The position numbers and the translations under genes are program-made. A stretch of 64,000 nt of DNA, taken from contig CAWBDF010000003.1 of assembly GCA_963787485.1 (NCBI GenBank), positions 124,001 through 188,000 on the forward strand, read 5' to 3'. The notes below the pieces were generated by a model. That model was not told the DNA's origin. It ran no database searches and saw nothing but the letters and a program-made list of their open reading frames with translations. The DNA comes from Bog-473 sp963787485 (GTDB lineage: Bacteria > Actinomycetota > Acidimicrobiia > Acidimicrobiales > RAAP-2). Positions 17,344-26,444 of this stretch are shown here, one piece after another (within the stretch, counting starts at the first letter, position 1; each line of letters opens with the position of its first letter).

Positions 17344-18759
17344 ATGAGGCCGCCGTTCGCAGCTGAGCCCTCGCGGGTGGCGGGCCAAGCGCGACTGATC
17401 GATGTCCCGCCCTCCTCGCTGGCTCGCTTGTCGCGGCTCGTGGGCCCGGAGCGCTCGGCCGAGCTCGACCTCACGGCACGTGCCGTGCAACGTACCCTCG
17501 GCTCACGGCGCGTGTGGAACGTGAGCTCGACCGCGCACGGCGGTGGTGTGGCCGAAATGCTCCGACTGCTGGTGGGCTATGCCCGCGACGGAGGCGTCGA
17601 CGCCCGCTGGACCGTGATCGACGGGGACGCCGTGTTCTTCGAGATCACCAAGCGCCTGCACAACCGCCTGCACGGGGTCGCCGGCGACGACGGCTCTCTG
17701 GCCCGGACGGAGGGCGACCACTACGACGCCGTCCTCGCCGCCAACGCCGCCGGGCTGTCCGGCACGATCCGCCCCGGGGACATCGTGCTCCTCCATGACC
17801 CGCAGACGGCGGGGCTCGCCACCCACCTGGTCCACCACGGCGCGCGGGTGGTGTGGCGCTGCCACATCGGCGCGGACCGCGCCAACGCGCACACCGAGGA
17901 AGCATGGTCGTTCCTGCTCCCCCGGCTGGATGCCTGTCACACCTTCGTCTTTTCCCACTCCAAGTTCGTCCCCGCGACTCTGGCCGGCGCGGACGTCTGG
18001 GTCGTTGAGCCCTCCATCGACCCCTTTTCGCCCAAGAACCGCCTGCTCCCGCGCCAACGTGTGGCCGAGCTCCTGGCCCACGTCGGGCTGCTGGCGGGCG
18101 AGCCGGAAACCGTGCCGAAGGCGGTCCTGGGTGGGGCCGGGCCGTTCTCTCGGCCGGACCGGATGGTGCTCCAGGTGTCTCGTTGGGACTATTTGAAGGA
18201 CATGCTCGGCGTTCTCCACGGCTTCGCGGAGCACGTGGCCGGTCGCGCTGACGCCCGGCTCGCCCTCGTCGGGCCCGCGGTGGACGGGGTCACCGACGAT
18301 CCGGAGGGAGCGCAGGTGCTCACCGAGTGCCTGGGTGCCTGGGAGGCGCTCCCGCACGCCATCCGTGACGCCATCCGCCTGGTCGCGCTCCCGATGGACG
18401 ACGTCGACCGCAACGCGCTGATGGTCAACGCCACCCAGCGCCAGGCCAGCCTGGTCGTCCAGAAAAGCCTTCAAGAGGGATTCGGCCTCACGGTGACCGA
18501 GGCCATGTGGAAGTCACGTCCCGTGGTGGCCTCGGCCGTGGGGGGGATCGTCGACCAGGTGACGCCCGAGTCGGGCGTGCTCCTCGACGACCCGTCCGAC
18601 CTCGAGGCGTTCGGTCGCTCCGTCATGACGTTGCTGTCAGAGCCTGCGGCCATGACCACCATGGGCCGTCGAGGACGGCGCCACGTGCGCCAGCGGTTCA
18701 TCGGCGACCGTCACCTCGTCGAATTCGGTCGCCTGCTGGTGCACGTGGCGTCCCTTTGA
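17344..18759 (+). CDS. treT: Trehalose synthase, TreT-like GT4 glycosyltransferase
   Basis: A 471-residue retaining glycosyltransferase of family 4 similar to TreT, which makes trehalose from glucose and a nucleotide-diphosphate glucose. The NVSSTAHGGGVAEML segment (donor-loop region), WRCHIGADRAN, LQVSRWDYLKD and the family-4 motif EGFGLTVTEAMWKSRPVV are all characteristic. Trehalose would serve as osmoprotectant or carbon reserve. It is divergent from the HAD gene and convergent with the HTH-flavin gene, six bases away. The first 20 residues are variable, so a start slightly downstream is possible. Confidence 0.85.
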   Translation: MRPPFAAEPSRVAGQARLIDVPPSSLARLSRLVGPERSAELDLTARAVQRTLGSRRVWNVSSTAHGGGVAEMLRLLVGYARDGGVDARWTVIDGDAVFFEITKRLHNRLHGVAGDDGSLARTEGDHYDAVLAANAAGLSGTIRPGDIVLLHDPQTAGLATHLVHHGARVVWRCHIGADRANAHTEEAWSFLLPRLDACHTFVFSHSKFVPATLAGADVWVVEPSIDPFSPKNRLLPRQRVAELLAHVGLLAGEPETVPKAVLGGAGPFSRPDRMVLQVSRWDYLKDMLGVLHGFAEHVAGRADARLALVGPAVDGVTDDPEGAQVLTECLGAWEALPHAIRDAIRLVALPMDDVDRNALMVNATQRQASLVVQKSLQEGFGLTVTEAMWKSRPVVASAVGGIVDQVTPESGVLLDDPSDLEAFGRSVMTLLSEPAAMTTMGRRGRRHVRQRFIGDRHLVEFGRLLVHVASL

Positions 18760-18765
18760 GCCGCG

Positions 18766-19452
18766 TCAGTCGGGCGCCGACTCCTGAGTGATGACGCGAC
18801 CGGTCACCACGTCGGGGCGGATGCGGACCCACTCGTGCCTCGGTCCGCCCGCCCAGGGCGCCAGTCCGAGGGCGTCGAGGGACGTGACCTCGTTCGGATC
18901 GTCGATCCGGCGCGCCACACCCGTGACGAGGACGCTCCACCCCTCGCTCATGGCCTCGTCGACGCGATCGATCTCGAAGCTCACACGTTGGCTCCCGGCG
19001 ATCGCGGCGGCATGTTCCGCCGTGGTGCTCACGACGACGTCCTCGCCGTCCACGGCGAAGTTCAGCGGATGGGCGACCGGTCCTCGTTCGCTGCGGAACA
19101 CCACCCGACCCACCCCCCCGACTTCGAGATGGGCCCGGCACTGTTCGGTCGACAACTCCCGCAGCAATGGGTGCCGCCCGGCCCGGCCCCTCCCCGGCGG
19201 GCGGTCGATCCGACCACCCGCCAGCTCCTCGGGCGTGCACTCCAGCGCCAACGCCAGCAGGAGGAGGGTGCCAGTGCTCAGGTGCGCCCCGGCACTCTCT
19301 TCGAAGTAGCGGAGGTAGGCCGGGTCGATCCCGGCGACGCTGGCCACCTCGTCGATGCTCTTGCCCAAATCGGCCCGGCGCCGGGCTACCCGGCGAGCCA
19401 GGTCCCCGGTGTGGGCGGCGGGAACGTCAGGAGACCGCTCGGTCGTGCCCAT
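18766..19452 (-). CDS. HTH (XRE-like) - pyridoxamine 5'-phosphate oxidase-like fusion protein
   Basis: A 228-residue two-domain protein. Residues about 15-80 form an XRE-type helix-turn-helix (ARRRADLGKSIDEVASVAGI, with a PEEL end), and residues about 95-225 form a split-barrel flavin-binding domain of the PNPOx-like class (CRAHLEVGGVGRVVF, HPLNFAVDGEDVVVST). Such fusions are found in Actinobacteria and may couple a flavin or F420 state to DNA binding, but the ligand and targets are unknown. It is the last gene of a ku-CBS-HTH group on the minus strand. Confidence 0.82.
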   Translation of the reverse strand: MGTTERSPDVPAAHTGDLARRVARRRADLGKSIDEVASVAGIDPAYLRYFEESAGAHLSTGTLLLLALALECTPEELAGGRIDRPPGRGRAGRHPLLRELSTEQCRAHLEVGGVGRVVFRSERGPVAHPLNFAVDGEDVVVSTTAEHAAAIAGSQRVSFEIDRVDEAMSEGWSVLVTGVARRIDDPNEVTSLDALGLAPWAGGPRHEWVRIRPDVVTGRVITQESAPD

Positions 19453-19494
19453 GGCGCCCTATTCTGCTGCGCTGGCGGCGTAGGACCGCACGGT

Positions 19495-19893
19495 CTACGT
19501 GTGGGTCCAGGGACGCAGGGCGACCGAACGCGCCGCGTCGCCGCGGGTGACGTTCCCCACCACGCGCACGCCGTCCACCACCGGCAGGCACCCCAGGCGG
19601 TGCCTGCTCATGAGCGACACCGCCTCGTCGACGTGCGCACCGACGTCGACCGCGAACACGGGGCACGACCCGGCGAGCTCCCCGAGGGGGACCTGCTGCG
19701 GATCGAGACCCTTGGCCACGACCAGTGTCACGATGTCGCGGACGCTCACGCTCCCGGTCAGGCTCCCGTCTGCGGTGCAGACGACGACCGAGTCCGCGTC
19801 GTGGTTCGCCAGGTATCGAGCCGCGTCGGCCACAGTTTCGGTCACGGCGAGTGCCTCGACGTCCTGACGCATGACGTCGCGGACCGTGGGCAT
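19495..19893 (-). CDS. Tandem CBS domain protein
   Basis: A 132-residue protein made only of two CBS motifs (VRDVMRQDVEALAV, with VSVRDIVTLVV; and the second with HRLGCLPVVDGVRVVGNVTR). CBS pairs bind adenosyl nucleotides and usually sense energy charge. It starts seven bases after the ku stop and 40 bases before the HTH-flavin gene, so the three genes are probably cotranscribed. No output domain is attached. Confidence 0.85.
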   Translation of the reverse strand: MPTVRDVMRQDVEALAVTETVADAARYLANHDADSVVVCTADGSLTGSVSVRDIVTLVVAKGLDPQQVPLGELAGSCPVFAVDVGAHVDEAVSLMSRHRLGCLPVVDGVRVVGNVTRGDAARSVALRPWTHT

Positions 19894-19899
19894 GCGACG

Positions 19900-20835
19900 T
19901 CAGGATGCCTTGCGCCGAGCCGCGGGCTTGGCGCGCGCTGCCGGCTTGGCGCCCTTGGGCCCCTTGGCTTCCGGCGGCGCCTTGGCGACCCTGGGGGCCT
20001 TGGGTGCCTTCTCGACGTCGGCGGCGCGAGGCGCTGGCTCCTCGGCGTTCGCTTCGGACCGGGCGGCCGCCGCGATGCTGGCATTGAGCGCGTCCATCAG
20101 GTCCACCACGGCGGCGATCGGCTCGGGTCCCGACTGGATCACGATCTCGTGCCCCTTGCGCTTCTCCTCAATGAGTGCCTCGACCTTCTGGCGGTGGGTG
20201 TCGTGGAAGCGCCGATCGTCCCATTCGCTCTCCATGGACGAGATCAGGAGCTGGGCCATCGAGAGCTCGCGGTCGCTGACGGCGGTCGCGTCGGGGAGCA
20301 CGAGATCGCGCCCGGGTGACCGAACCTCGTCGGAGAAGTACATGGTGTGCAGGGCCAGGGCGTCATCTTCGGGGCGGATGGCAACCAGGTACTCCTTGTT
20401 GCGCATGACCAGTGTGGCAATGGCCACCTTGCCCGCTTCGGCCATGGCCTGGCGCAACAGCGCGTAGGCCTTCTCCGAGCCTTCGCCCTCGGGGGCGAGG
20501 TAGTAGCTGGCGCGGAAGAAGACGGGGTCGATCTCCGACAGCCCGACGAAGTCGGAGATCTCGATCTGGCGGGACCGCTTGGGCTCGGCCGACTCGAGCT
20601 CTTCGTCGGTGAGGATGACGTATTCGCCCCCCCCGAGGTCGAACCCGCGCACGATCCGCTCTTGGGGGACCTCCTCGCCGGTTCGCTCGTTGACCTTCTT
20701 GTAGCGGATCCGGTCCGAGGTCCCCTCCTCGAATTGGTTGAAGTGGATGCTCTTGTCGGAGGTGGCGGGGTACAGGCCGACGGGGATGTTCACCAGCCCG
20801 AAACTGAGCGCCCCTTTCCAGATCGTGCGTGGCAC
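19900..20835 (-). CDS. ku: Ku protein for non-homologous end joining
   Basis: Bacterial Ku (311 residues) is a homodimeric ring that binds DNA ends and recruits LigD. The GTG at 20835 gives the canonical start RTIWKGALSFGLVNIPVGLY; the core continues with RYKKVNERTGEEV, a DFVGLSEIDPVFF strand and a LRQAMAEAGKVAIATLVMRN helix. The C-terminal 45 residues are a Lys/Ala/Pro-rich tail like that of mycobacterial Ku. No ligD lies in the window. It is divergent from the small gene at 20902. Confidence 0.94.
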   Translation of the reverse strand: MPRTIWKGALSFGLVNIPVGLYPATSDKSIHFNQFEEGTSDRIRYKKVNERTGEEVPQERIVRGFDLGGGEYVILTDEELESAEPKRSRQIEISDFVGLSEIDPVFFRASYYLAPEGEGSEKAYALLRQAMAEAGKVAIATLVMRNKEYLVAIRPEDDALALHTMYFSDEVRSPGRDLVLPDATAVSDRELSMAQLLISSMESEWDDRRFHDTHRQKVEALIEEKRKGHEIVIQSGPEPIAAVVDLMDALNASIAAAARSEANAEEPAPRAADVEKAPKAPRVAKAPPEAKGPKGAKPAARAKPAARRKAS

Positions 20836-20901
20836 GCACCGCAAATTACCAGCCCAGGACCGGTCCACCCTCTTGTGACACGCACTGGGCACACTGAGCC
20901 C

Positions 20902-21282
20902 ATGGAACCCGGCCCCTCGGCCCGCTTTGCACCCGCCTGTCTGACGGGTCTGACCGAGCTGGGGACGATCGACCCGTTCAGAGACGACCTCTCCCTTGAG
21001 CTGGGCCTTTCCCTCTGGCTGCGTCGGAGCGGCAGGTCGCTGCGCCAGGCTGTGGTCGAACTACTGGAGGTTCGGCGGTCCATTTTGGCGGTCTCGGGGT
21101 TGGATCCGGCGTATGAGCCGGTTCCCCTGATCGGACGCTCGGCGAAGGCCGACCTGCTGGTCCTGGCGGCCTATGTCTCGCACCTTCTCGATCGCGCGGC
21201 GACTGCCTCGGGATGGAGCCGCGGCACCCTTCTCGCCAGGGTGGTGGCGGCGCTGCCCGAGCCCGAAGCGCTCGGCGCCTGA
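20902..21282 (+). CDS. Hypothetical helical protein
   Basis: A 126-residue protein that I do not recognise. Codon use is typical of the region (strongly G/C in third positions), it begins 66 bases from the divergent ku start and ends before a membrane glycosyltransferase. It is predicted mainly helical, with a Leu-rich central part (LSLWLRRSGRSLRQAVVELL) and a C-terminal segment LVLAAYVSHLLDRAATASG that is amphipathic and not clearly transmembrane. No cysteines suggesting metal binding. Confidence 0.6.
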   Translation: MEPGPSARFAPACLTGLTELGTIDPFRDDLSLELGLSLWLRRSGRSLRQAVVELLEVRRSILAVSGLDPAYEPVPLIGRSAKADLLVLAAYVSHLLDRAATASGWSRGTLLARVVAALPEPEALGA

Positions 21283-21371
21283 CCCGGTTCGGAGCCCCGC
21301 GCCCTCGTCCGCGCCATGATGGGGAGCATGGTTGCCCGACGCCGGGGCCGGTCGCTGGGAGCTCGGGCAGC

Positions 21372-22576
21372 ATGATGCTGCGCTGGTCCCGGGGCTCCGT
21401 TCTCGCGGTGGTGTCCTTCGTTGTCGCGCTCGCCTACGGCCTCTACGTCGCTCTGCACACCTACGAAGTCGATCTCGGGGTGTACCTCCGCCTCGGTGGG
21501 AGGTACGTCTTCACCTCCCACCTCTATTCGTTCGGGCTTCCGAACACGACCCTGGTCTTCACCTACCCGCCGTTCGCCGCGCTGTTGTTCGCTCCGTGGC
21601 AACGCCTGATCGGATCGGTGCCCATGGTCCAGATCCTCTGGACCATGGGCAATCTCTGCGCGTTGGTGGGCATCCTCGTCGTGTCGCTCCCGCGGTGCGA
21701 CCCGAAATGCGCCGCGTGACGACGTGGCGCCTGGCGCTCGCCTTGAGCCTTCCAGCCCTCCTGCTCAACCCCGTACTGATGACGGTCGGCTTCGGACAGG
21801 TGAACCTCTTCATCACCTTCCTCGTGGCCTGGGACTTCTTGACCGAGCGGCGCATCGGGCACCGGCAGGTGCCCCTCGGACTCGCCACGGGTCTGGCCGC
21901 CGCGGTCAAGCTGACCCCGTTGCTGTTCGTTCCGTACCTCCTCGTCACCCGTCGATTCCGAGGCGCGGCAACATGTCTGCTCACCTTCGTCGTGTGCGAG
22001 CTGGCCGCGTGGGTGATCTCACCCGTCTCGTCCCGGACGTACTGGACCAAGGCGGTCTTCGCGCCGGGGCGAGCCGGCAACCTCGCCATCGTGCGGAACC
22101 AGAACCTCTGGGCGACGCTGGACCGCGTCACCCACGGAAACCTCCCCCACTCCCTGATGGTTCCACTGTTGGCCGGCGTCGCCGCCGCTGGTCTGTGGCT
22201 CGCGTGGTTGGCCTCCCGCCGATCCTCTCCCATGCTGGGTCTGCTCGTGTGCGCGGGAACGAGCCTGTTGGTGTCCCCGATCTCGTGGGCCCACCACATG
22301 GTGTGGGTGGTGCCGGCACTGGTGTGGCTCGCCGCGGCTGACGACCGGCCCCGCTGGGGACCCGGGCTGGCCGCGGGCGCCGCCATCCTGTTCTGGACCG
22401 CCCCCGTCTGGTGGGTTCCCTACACAGGGGTGGTCGACCTGCACCTGGACGCCCTCCAGCTCTTGGCGGGGGACTCCTTCTTCCTCGCCCTGGCGTTGTT
22501 CATGGTGGGGGCCCTGGTGTCCGTCACTCGGCGGCGTGGGTCGTGCCGGGTCGACGACCTGCGCGCCCCTTCGTAG
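21372..22576 (+). CDS. GT87 family membrane mannosyltransferase, frameshifted
   Basis: A roughly 400-residue polytopic membrane protein of the GT87 (DUF2029) family, which includes mycobacterial polyprenol-phosphate-mannose-dependent alpha-1,2-mannosyltransferases. The N-terminal part (helix, then the YEVDLGVYLRLGG acidic loop and TYPPFAALLFAP) is read from 21372 and stops at 21719; the remainder (LLLNPVLMTVGFGQVN, VKLTPLLFVPYLL, SPISWAHHMVW) is in another frame. The frames meet at about 21690-21710; one missing base explains it. Ten or so hydrophobic helices are visible. Its glycan acceptor is unknown. Confidence 0.8.
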
Positions 22577-22689
22577 GAGTGGTCCGGGCCGGCACTGCTG
22601 GGCGGCGGAGTTGTCGGTCCGTTGTCGATCTTTGGGTTCGAACGGCTCTACTCCCCCGGCGTAGGGAATACCAAAATCCACGCAAGGGC

Positions 22690-22726
22690 CGGGGTGGCCG
22701 GGGAGCCTGGGGGAATGGCCACCCCG
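22690..22726. terminator. Hairpin between convergent genes
   Basis: A ten-base inverted repeat, CGGGGTGGCC at 22690-22699 and GGCCACCCCG at 22717-22726, with a 17-base loop. It sits between the stop of the GT87 gene and the stop of the convergent small gene at 22770, so it could end transcription from both sides. There is no U tract, as is usual in high-GC Actinobacteria. Confidence 0.5.
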
Positions 22727-22769
22727 CCCTCACCCTCACGACGAGGGACACTCGGCAGTATCGGGTCGG

Positions 22770-23090
22770 TCAGCTCCAGCGGAACGGGCTCTGCGTTCTC
22801 GTCTTGGCGTCCGGACGTGCCGGTGGATCGGCCAACGCGTCGGCTCGGTGTTCGGTGAGCCATGCCGTCAACGCGTGGGAGTCCGCGAAGGCGATCTCGT
22901 CGTCGGTGTCCATCACGTAGAGGCGGATCGCGCCGTCTTCCAGGGTGACCGAAAACTCGATGACGCCGTCGACGACGAAGCACCACAACGGGGCGGCGCC
23001 CGGCGTCGTGCTCGCTTCGAGGCGCCAGCCGGGCCGCCCGTGCAGGAGCTCGGTGATCTGCTTCCTGGCCTGACGAGCGCTCGGACCCAC
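22770..23090 (-). CDS. Hypothetical small protein
   Basis: A 106-residue protein from the GTG at 23090. I do not recognise the family. It has a beta-rich middle (CFVVDGVIEFSVTLEDGAIR, LYVMDTDDEIAFADS) that looks like a small antiparallel barrel, then a helix LTAWLTEHRADALA and a charged tail. The longer open frame upstream is Arg/Ser-rich and antisense to the hydrolase gene, so I do not use it. The gene is convergent with the GT87 gene and divergent from the hydrolase. Confidence 0.6.
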   Translation of the reverse strand: MGPSARQARKQITELLHGRPGWRLEASTTPGAAPLWCFVVDGVIEFSVTLEDGAIRLYVMDTDDEIAFADSHALTAWLTEHRADALADPPARPDAKTRTQSPFRWS

Positions 23091-23212
23091 GACGATACGA
23101 ACTCTACTCGGCAGCCGGTTCAGCGCCAGGAGAGGACGATGCCTTCCCGACGCCGCCGGCGGCGTGAGGGCGACCGGGTATTGACGCGTCCGACCGGTAG
23201 TGTCCGACCCCC

Positions 23213-24148
23213 ATGGCGCGCCGCACTCCGGTCCTCGTGCTCGCCGCGACTGCGGTCGCCGCGCTCGCGCTGGCGACACCTCCGGACACGGCGGCGACCG
23301 CCGGGCCCCCGACTCAGTGGTACTCCATGTGGACCCAGACCTTCGTGGATGCCTCCCGACCGACCCTGACGACATCTCGGGTGGTCTCACGCGAACGCAA
23401 GCTCGTGACGACCATCGCCCGCCCCGAGGGCCGCGGACCGTTCCCACTCGTCGAGCTGTCGCACGGATTCGGGGGCAGTCCGGCCAAACTGACCCACCTC
23501 ATGGCCGTGTGGGCGCGGGCAGGTTACGTCGTGGTCGCGCCGGCCTTCCCCGAGACCAACACGAATGCCAGCGCAGCCGGCCAGGCGACTCGTCCCGATT
23601 TCGTCATGCAACCCGGAGACGTCGAGTTCGTCCTCAATCGCGTGCTTGCGCTCAACCAGCGTCGGGGAGACCGGCTCTTTCGCGCCATCGACCCACGCCA
23701 CATCGGTGCAGCCGGCCTGTCACTTGGCGGCGCCACCGACTACACCGTGGTGTACGACCGGTGCTGCCGCGACCCACGCATCAGAGCTCTCGAGATCCTC
23801 GACGGAGTTGATCGGTCGCTGGCCACGTCGCCCGACTCGGGTCCTCCGGTCACGATCGACGGGCATGTGCCGCTCCTGATCGTCCACTCCGACAGCGATG
23901 GCGACGTTGCGTACTCGACGGCCGTGGACGCCTTCGCCGCTGCGGTACCACCGGTGTGGTTCGTGACGCTCCACGGGGCCGGTCACACCACGCAGTACGA
24001 GAACGGCGTCACTCCGTACACCTCGCTCGCTGGTCGGATCACGCTCGACTTCTGGGACGCGACGCTCAAGGAACAGAGCGACTCATACGGGAAGCTCACC
24101 CGAGACGCGACGGTGACGGGCCGGGCGTCCATTGAGGCGAAACCGTAA
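23213..24148 (+). CDS. Secreted alpha/beta hydrolase
   Basis: A 311-residue alpha/beta hydrolase of the dienelactone-hydrolase/chlorophyllase/PET-hydrolase-like group. A signal peptide is visible (ARRTPVLVLAATAVAALALA, residues 2-21). The oxyanion region is ELSHGFGGSPAKL, the nucleophile elbow GLSLGGAT, the acid in HSDSDGDV and the catalytic His in HGAGHTTQY. It is likely an exported esterase or lipase. It precedes the secreted repeat protein by 139 bases on the same strand. Confidence 0.82.
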   Translation: MARRTPVLVLAATAVAALALATPPDTAATAGPPTQWYSMWTQTFVDASRPTLTTSRVVSRERKLVTTIARPEGRGPFPLVELSHGFGGSPAKLTHLMAVWARAGYVVVAPAFPETNTNASAAGQATRPDFVMQPGDVEFVLNRVLALNQRRGDRLFRAIDPRHIGAAGLSLGGATDYTVVYDRCCRDPRIRALEILDGVDRSLATSPDSGPPVTIDGHVPLLIVHSDSDGDVAYSTAVDAFAAAVPPVWFVTLHGAGHTTQYENGVTPYTSLAGRITLDFWDATLKEQSDSYGKLTRDATVTGRASIEAKP

Positions 24149-24287
24149 CCGACCCGAATCGCACAACCCCTCCACAACGTCGGACGTAAGCGGTCCAATT
24201 CCACCCGAACGTCGTCAGGGACTGGCTCACGGCGCGCCCGGCGTATGCGACAATGGCCGACGTCCGGAGAGCTGGAGGGGGGCCGGA

Positions 24288-26015
24288 ATGACGTTGACGC
24301 GCCTCGTCCGCTTGCCGTGCGTCCTCGCGGTTGTGGGGACCTTCTTCGTCTCGGCCCCAACTCTCCTGAACGGCACCGCGGCGTCGGCTGGGACTCCGGT
24401 CCCGGGGGCGCCGAATTGCCCCGTGTTCCCGTCCGACAACGTCTGGAACACACCGGTCACGAACCTTCCGGTCAACGTCCACTCGGCGCAATGGCTGGCC
24501 AGCATGAACGCGGGCAGCACCAACCTCCATCCGGATTTCGGCCCGTCGGGTGATCCGTCGAACCCCTACGGCATGCCCTACACCGTTGTCCCAGCCGGAC
24601 ACCCTTTCGTCAACGTGACGTTCCAGTACGCGAGTGAGAGCGACGCCGGTCCGTACCCCTTCGGCTCGGACACGCCGATCGAAGGCGGCGCGAGTTCCAG
24701 CGGCGACCGCCACGCCCTGATGGTCGACCCGGGTACGTGCACCCTCTACGAGCTGTACGACGCTCGGTACAGCCCGACAGGATCGACGGCGGGCTCCGGT
24801 GCCATATGGAACCTTCGATCGGACGCCCTTCGCCCCGCGGGTTGGACGTCCGCCGACGCCGCGGGACTCCCCATTCTGCCCGGCTTGCTGCGCTACGACG
24901 AAGTCCTCTCTGGCAGCATCACCCACGCCATCCGGATGACGGCCGAGACGACCGACACCAGCTACCTGTGGCCGGCACGCCACGAGGCGGGGGCGCGATC
25001 GGATCCCAGCCTGCCACCGATGGGGGCGCGGTTCCGCCTCAAGGCGAGCTTCGACATCAGCGGATTCTCCCCGCAGGCCCAGGTCGTCCTCAGGGCGATG
25101 CAGCAGTACGGACTCATCTTGGCTGACAACGGCAGCAATTGGTACTTCGGGGGCTCGGCCGATCCCTCGTGGCCGCCGGCGCTCGTCGACGAGCTCAAAC
25201 ACGTGCCGGCCAGCGCCTTCGACGCGGTCGACGAGTCCTCGCTCATGGTGAACCCCGACTCGGGCCAGGCGCGCAGCTTTCCCGGACCCGTCACCGGCAT
25301 GGCCGCTCCGCCTTCGGGATCGGGCTACTGGCTCGCCGACGCCGAGGGGGCGGTGTCCGCTCACAACGTGCCCAACTACGGGTCCATGGCGGGTACGCCA
25401 CTCAACGCACCGATCGAACACATCGTCTCGACACCCGACGGCGGGGGGTACTGGCTGGTGGCCGCCGACGGCGGAGTGTTCTCCTTCGGGGACGCCGGTT
25501 TCTTCGGGTCGATGGGCGGCAAAGCGTTGAACGCACCGGTGGTGAACCTCGCCCCGTCACCCGACGGCGGGGGGTACTGGCTCGTGGCCGCCGACGGCGG
25601 AGTGTTCTCCTTCGGGGACGCCGGTTTCTTCGGGTCGATGGGCGGCAAAGCGTTGAACGCCCCCGTGGTGGGCATCGCAGCCGACGTGTCGACCGGGGGG
25701 TACTGGCTGGTGGCCTCCGACGGCGGGATCTTCTCCTTCGCTGCACCCTTCTACGGTTCGACGGGAGCCATACACCTGCAGCGGTCGATCAACGGAATGG
25801 CCCCGTCGTCGGGCGGCGTCGGCTACTGGCTGGTGGCCTCCGACGGCGGGATCTTCGCCTTCGGCAACGCCCCCTTCCACGGGAGCACCGGCAATCTCGT
25901 TCTCAATGCTCCGGTGACCGGCATGGCGCAGGACGCGGCAAGCGGTGGGTACTGGCTGGTGGCCTCCGACGGCGGGATCTTCTCCTTCGACGCGCCGTTC
26001 TACGGTGCCGACTGA
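24288..26015 (+). CDS. Large secreted protein with C-terminal YWLVA-DGG repeats
   Basis: A 575-residue exported protein. A signal peptide covers about residues 1-35 (LVRLPCVLAVVGTFFVSAP). Residues 40-330 form a unit I cannot assign to a named enzyme family, with features of a carbohydrate- or wall-associated domain (FPSDNVWNTPV, RHALMVDPGTCTLYELYDA, HAIRMTAETT). From about residue 345 there are six repeats of about 42 residues with the core GYWLVAxDGGxFSFGDAxFxGS, a repeat typical of secreted Acidimicrobiia proteins that probably folds as a beta-propeller. The ATG at 24288 follows a GGAGGGGGG ribosome-binding site. Confidence 0.8.
   Translation: MTLTRLVRLPCVLAVVGTFFVSAPTLLNGTAASAGTPVPGAPNCPVFPSDNVWNTPVTNLPVNVHSAQWLASMNAGSTNLHPDFGPSGDPSNPYGMPYTVVPAGHPFVNVTFQYASESDAGPYPFGSDTPIEGGASSSGDRHALMVDPGTCTLYELYDARYSPTGSTAGSGAIWNLRSDALRPAGWTSADAAGLPILPGLLRYDEVLSGSITHAIRMTAETTDTSYLWPARHEAGARSDPSLPPMGARFRLKASFDISGFSPQAQVVLRAMQQYGLILADNGSNWYFGGSADPSWPPALVDELKHVPASAFDAVDESSLMVNPDSGQARSFPGPVTGMAAPPSGSGYWLADAEGAVSAHNVPNYGSMAGTPLNAPIEHIVSTPDGGGYWLVAADGGVFSFGDAGFFGSMGGKALNAPVVNLAPSPDGGGYWLVAADGGVFSFGDAGFFGSMGGKALNAPVVGIAADVSTGGYWLVASDGGIFSFAAPFYGSTGAIHLQRSINGMAPSSGGVGYWLVASDGGIFAFGNAPFHGSTGNLVLNAPVTGMAQDAASGGYWLVASDGGIFSFDAPFYGAD
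25434..25685 (+). repeat. Two near-identical 126-base tandem repeats
   Basis: Two head-to-tail copies, 25434-25559 and 25560-25685, each encoding 42 residues of the secreted repeat protein. They are almost identical even at third positions (for example CTGGTG against CTCGTG is one of few changes), unlike the neighbouring, diverged repeats. This points to a recent duplication inside the gene. Confidence 0.85.
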
Positions 26016-26045
26016 AGGCCGACGAGGGGAAGGGATGTTCGGTGA

Positions 26046-26204
26046 TCAGTACGCCATGAACAAGATGTGCTCGCGCTCGTACTCCATACCGGGGTGGCGT
26101 TCGCTGAGGTGCCGCTGCGCCTTCTCCACCAGGTCGTCCTCGTCCGTTCCCTCGAGAAATTCTCCACAGGGACATTGCAGTCGTGTCTTGGGAGCCGCCG
26201 TCAC
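26046..26204 (-). CDS. DUF1059-like small protein
   Basis: A 52-residue protein from a GTG at 26204 with AGGAGG just upstream (about 26212-26217). It has the layout of the DUF1059 family: an N-terminal CPCGE pair, an acidic turn (GTDEDDLVEKAQRHL) and the HPGMEYERE segment near the end. Function is unknown; the two Cys and two or three His could bind metal. It is convergent with the secreted repeat gene, 30 bases from its stop. Confidence 0.75.
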   Translation of the reverse strand: MTAAPKTRLQCPCGEFLEGTDEDDLVEKAQRHLSERHPGMEYEREHILFMAY

Positions 26205-26444
26205 GCCCTCACCTCCTCATGCCGCTACGAATGGGTCCGGTCCGGCCAGTCTTGCCCCTCTCCCAAGCGCAAGGCGAGCCAATGCCCGGTGTCGTGGACT
26301 CTTGAACCGACTCATCTATTGAGGCAGAAAAATCATGACGTCGCAAGAGCTCGGTGGGGGGTCGAGGCGACGACCGGCGGGTCGGGACCCGCACTATGTG
26401 ACCGCTGAACCCGGTCCGAGCGAGGTCGTTCCAAGAGGCAGAAT

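Noticed and set aside
17503..18474. Minus-strand frame of 323 codons inside the treT-like gene
   Set aside because: Antisense shadow; the plus strand holds clear GT4 motifs.
22640..22665. GGGTTCGAAC motif resembling a tRNA T arm
   Set aside because: No matching stem or further tRNA parts on either strand.
25434..25685. CRISPR-like direct repeat
   Set aside because: The repeats are tandem, in frame and encode protein repeats; there are no spacers.
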